39,629 nucleotides of DNA from an uncultured Alistipes sp. (GTDB taxonomy: Bacteria; Bacteroidota; Bacteroidia; Bacteroidales; Rikenellaceae): the NCBI GenBank assembly GCA_949286165.1, contig CASDZK010000051.1, forward strand, positions 1 to 39,629, written 5' to 3'. The stretch's first letter is position 1. Every line of letters starts with the position of its first letter. The translations under genes were made by a program, and so were the position numbers. The notes beneath the pieces were generated by a model, which saw only the letters and a list, made by a program, of their open reading frames with translations, had not been told where the DNA came from and did no database searches. Below are positions 38,242-39,629 of the stretch, in pieces.

Positions 38242-39252
38242 TTATTGCCGGTCCTCCGCATAAATTTCCGCCAGCTTTTCCATCAGTTTTCCTCCCCGAA
38301 GATTTTTGGCGACGATTTTTCCGTCGGGAGCGATCAACAGATTCTGAGGAATGGAATAGATCACATAATCCCTGGTGGCAACGGATTCCCACCCTTTCAG
38401 GTCGCTGACATGCTCCCACGTCAATCCGTCTTTTTCAATGGCTTCCAGCCACGCTTCCTTGCCGTCCGGCCGGTCGAGCGACACGCCGAAAACCGTGAAC
38501 CCCTTATCTTTATAACGTTTGTAAGCCGCCACGACATGCGGATTTTCCGCCCGGCAAGGACCGCACCACGACGCCCAGAAATCCACCAGCACATAGCCGC
38601 CACGACCGACCACCTGAGACAAGGCCAAGGTACGGCCGGCCGTATCGGGCAAGGCTATTTCCAAATAAGGTTGTCCGATATCCACCCGTTTCTTTTTGCC
38701 CAGCATTTCCTGTATCTCCCGGACGACCGTTCCCTGCCGAAGTTCCGGAGACAACAACGCGATCAGCTCTTCCATTTCGGATACGGGCAAGCGTTTCGAC
38801 AAATAAGCGGACAGCACGTAAACGGAGGAAGCGGAGGCCGGATATTCCCGGACATACAACGCCATAGAATCGATCGTCGAACAGTAACGGGGAAATTCCG
38901 TACGGAACAACGCGTCCGTCTCCGAACCTTCCACGACGATATCCTGCGGCGCATTCCAATCTCCCCGGACCGTTATATCCGCATTTTCCAGAAAAAAACG
39001 GGTAACGACACGTTCGTCGCCCTTGTGTACGATGGCTGCACGCGACGTTTCGGGCAACGTACCCGAAAACGCGAACTTCCCTTCCTTGCATTCCGCCGAA
39101 TCGGCCGGGAGGTCGGAACCGGGCAACATCAAATAAACCGTTCCGTCCAGATGTTCGATATCTCCGGCAATCCGATAACCGGCAGATCGATGACTGCATG
39201 CCGTCCACAGACACAGACAAAAAATCGGCAAAAAAAACTGCTTCATATCCAT
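38242..39252 (-). CDS. TlpA-like thioredoxin-fold lipoprotein with N-terminal DUF4369-like domain
   Basis: A 336-residue lipoprotein with lipobox LWTAC (Cys at 19). The N-terminal beta-rich domain (about 25-115; YRIAGDIEHLDGTVYLML, GKFAFSGTLPE) resembles DUF4369, followed by a helical linker. The C-terminal thioredoxin fold (about 195-330) has ASWCGPCRAENP, and the cis-Pro is expected in YSIPQNLLI. Bacteroidales use many such proteins as periplasmic disulfide reductases; the target is unknown. The start is ATG 39252 or 39246. It is 2 bases from the ruvC stop and 3 bases from the GtrA-like gene, so a tight operon. Confidence 0.9.
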   Translation of the reverse strand: MDMKQFFLPIFCLCLWTACSHRSAGYRIAGDIEHLDGTVYLMLPGSDLPADSAECKEGKFAFSGTLPETSRAAIVHKGDERVVTRFFLENADITVRGDWNAPQDIVVEGSETDALFRTEFPRYCSTIDSMALYVREYPASASSVYVLSAYLSKRLPVSEMEELIALLSPELRQGTVVREIQEMLGKKKRVDIGQPYLEIALPDTAGRTLALSQVVGRGGYVLVDFWASWCGPCRAENPHVVAAYKRYKDKGFTVFGVSLDRPDGKEAWLEAIEKDGLTWEHVSDLKGWESVATRDYVIYSIPQNLLIAPDGKIVAKNLRGGKLMEKLAEIYAEDRQ

Positions 39253-39254
39253 AA

Positions 39255-39629
39255 CTACTTTATACGTTCGGGATGCAAACGGATAAATTCATCCCAACTT
39301 TTATGCACGGAAGCCGGAATAGTACCCGACGATTGATAATAATGACACAACGCCACGGCCAATCCATCGGTGGAATCGAGATTGCGGGGCAACTCGTCGA
39401 TATGCAGAATTTTCTGCAACATTCCGGCGACCTGTTCTTTCGATGCTCCTCCGGAACCGGCCACGGCGATTTTCACTTTTGTCGGGGCATATTCGAAAAT
39501 ATCCACTTCCAACGTCTGAGCAGCCGCGATAGCGACTCCCTGCGCCCGTCCCAATTTCAGCATACTCTGTACATTTTCGCCGAAAAAAGGAGCCTCGAAA
39601 GCGACGGCCTCAGGACGGTATTGCCGGAC
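39255..39629 (-). CDS. ruvC: Holliday junction endonuclease RuvC, 5' part beyond the window
   Basis: Only the C-terminal 124 codons are inside the window. The frame stays open to the right edge and reads EAPFFGENVQSMLKLGRAQG, where the first Glu matches a catalytic acid of RuvC. FEYAPTKVKIAVAGSGGASK and LDSTDGLAVALCHYY are also typical; the Asp of this last motif completes the active site. RuvC resolves Holliday junctions with RuvAB. The internal ATG at 39563 is not the true start. It leads the ruvC-tlpA-gtrA unit. Confidence 0.93.
   Translation of the reverse strand, partial: VRQYRPEAVAFEAPFFGENVQSMLKLGRAQGVAIAAAQTLEVDIFEYAPTKVKIAVAGSGGASKEQVAGMLQKILHIDELPRNLDSTDGLAVALCHYYQSSGTIPASVHKSWDEFIRLHPERIK

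Overview
The window looks like a chromosomal segment of a gut-type Bacteroidetes, most likely order Bacteroidales; a Rikenellaceae/Alistipes-like origin is only a guess. The evidence is the rpsU-xerC-hpf gene order, promoters of the Bacteroidetes type (TTTG near -33, TAnnTTTG near -7), few Shine-Dalgarno sites, a Ser-type sulfatase and GH89 lipoprotein, a FadL-type porin, a TlpA-type lipoprotein and a short HPF. I saw no tRNA, rRNA, CRISPR array, prophage or complete insertion sequence.

Layout. Positions 1-1600 (minus) carry hpf, xerC and rpsU, ending in two tandem terminators. A secreted phosphodiesterase (1925-2890, plus) converges on a minus-strand run of thrA, a 1080-aa secreted propeller / two-heme-motif / FGE-like protein, a UbiD-type decarboxylase and a small membrane protein. 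Next come a small secreted protein and aquaporin (plus), guaA and comF (minus), a small membrane protein plus S41 protease (plus) and galE (minus). A small glycan-degrading cluster follows: a Ser-type sulfatase translationally coupled to a GH2 protein (plus), converging on a GH89 alpha-N-acetylglucosaminidase (minus). Then thrB-thrC, preceded by a Thr/Ile-rich leader frame and terminator, queD-polA, and a Trp/Tyr/Pro-repeat lipoprotein with a FadL-like porin. The right end (minus) holds ruvC (cut by the window edge), a TlpA-like lipoprotein, a GtrA-like protein, a very acidic protein, a 117-bp MITE-like element, an alpha/beta hydrolase and a membrane acyltransferase.

How the genes fit together. 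ThrA, ThrB and ThrC give the aspartate-to-threonine branch, split over two loci. The sulfatase and GH89 suit degradation of sulfated, alpha-GlcNAc-containing host glycans. Most of the rest is housekeeping.

The most interesting points are: (1) the GH2 protein keeps a LacZ-like frame but has lost both catalytic glutamates and several metal- or sugar-binding residues, so it is a probable pseudoenzyme; (2) a Thr/Ile-rich leader frame ending 10 bases before an intrinsic terminator, upstream of thrBC, suggests ribosome-mediated attenuation; (3) the 1080-aa protein combines a beta-propeller, two CxxCH motifs and an FGE-like domain without catalytic cysteines; (4) hpf and polA carry near-identical strong Shine-Dalgarno sites, unusual in this phylum; (5) a MITE-like element lies just upstream of an alpha/beta hydrolase gene. 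All similarity statements come from reading motifs by eye; no database search was run.
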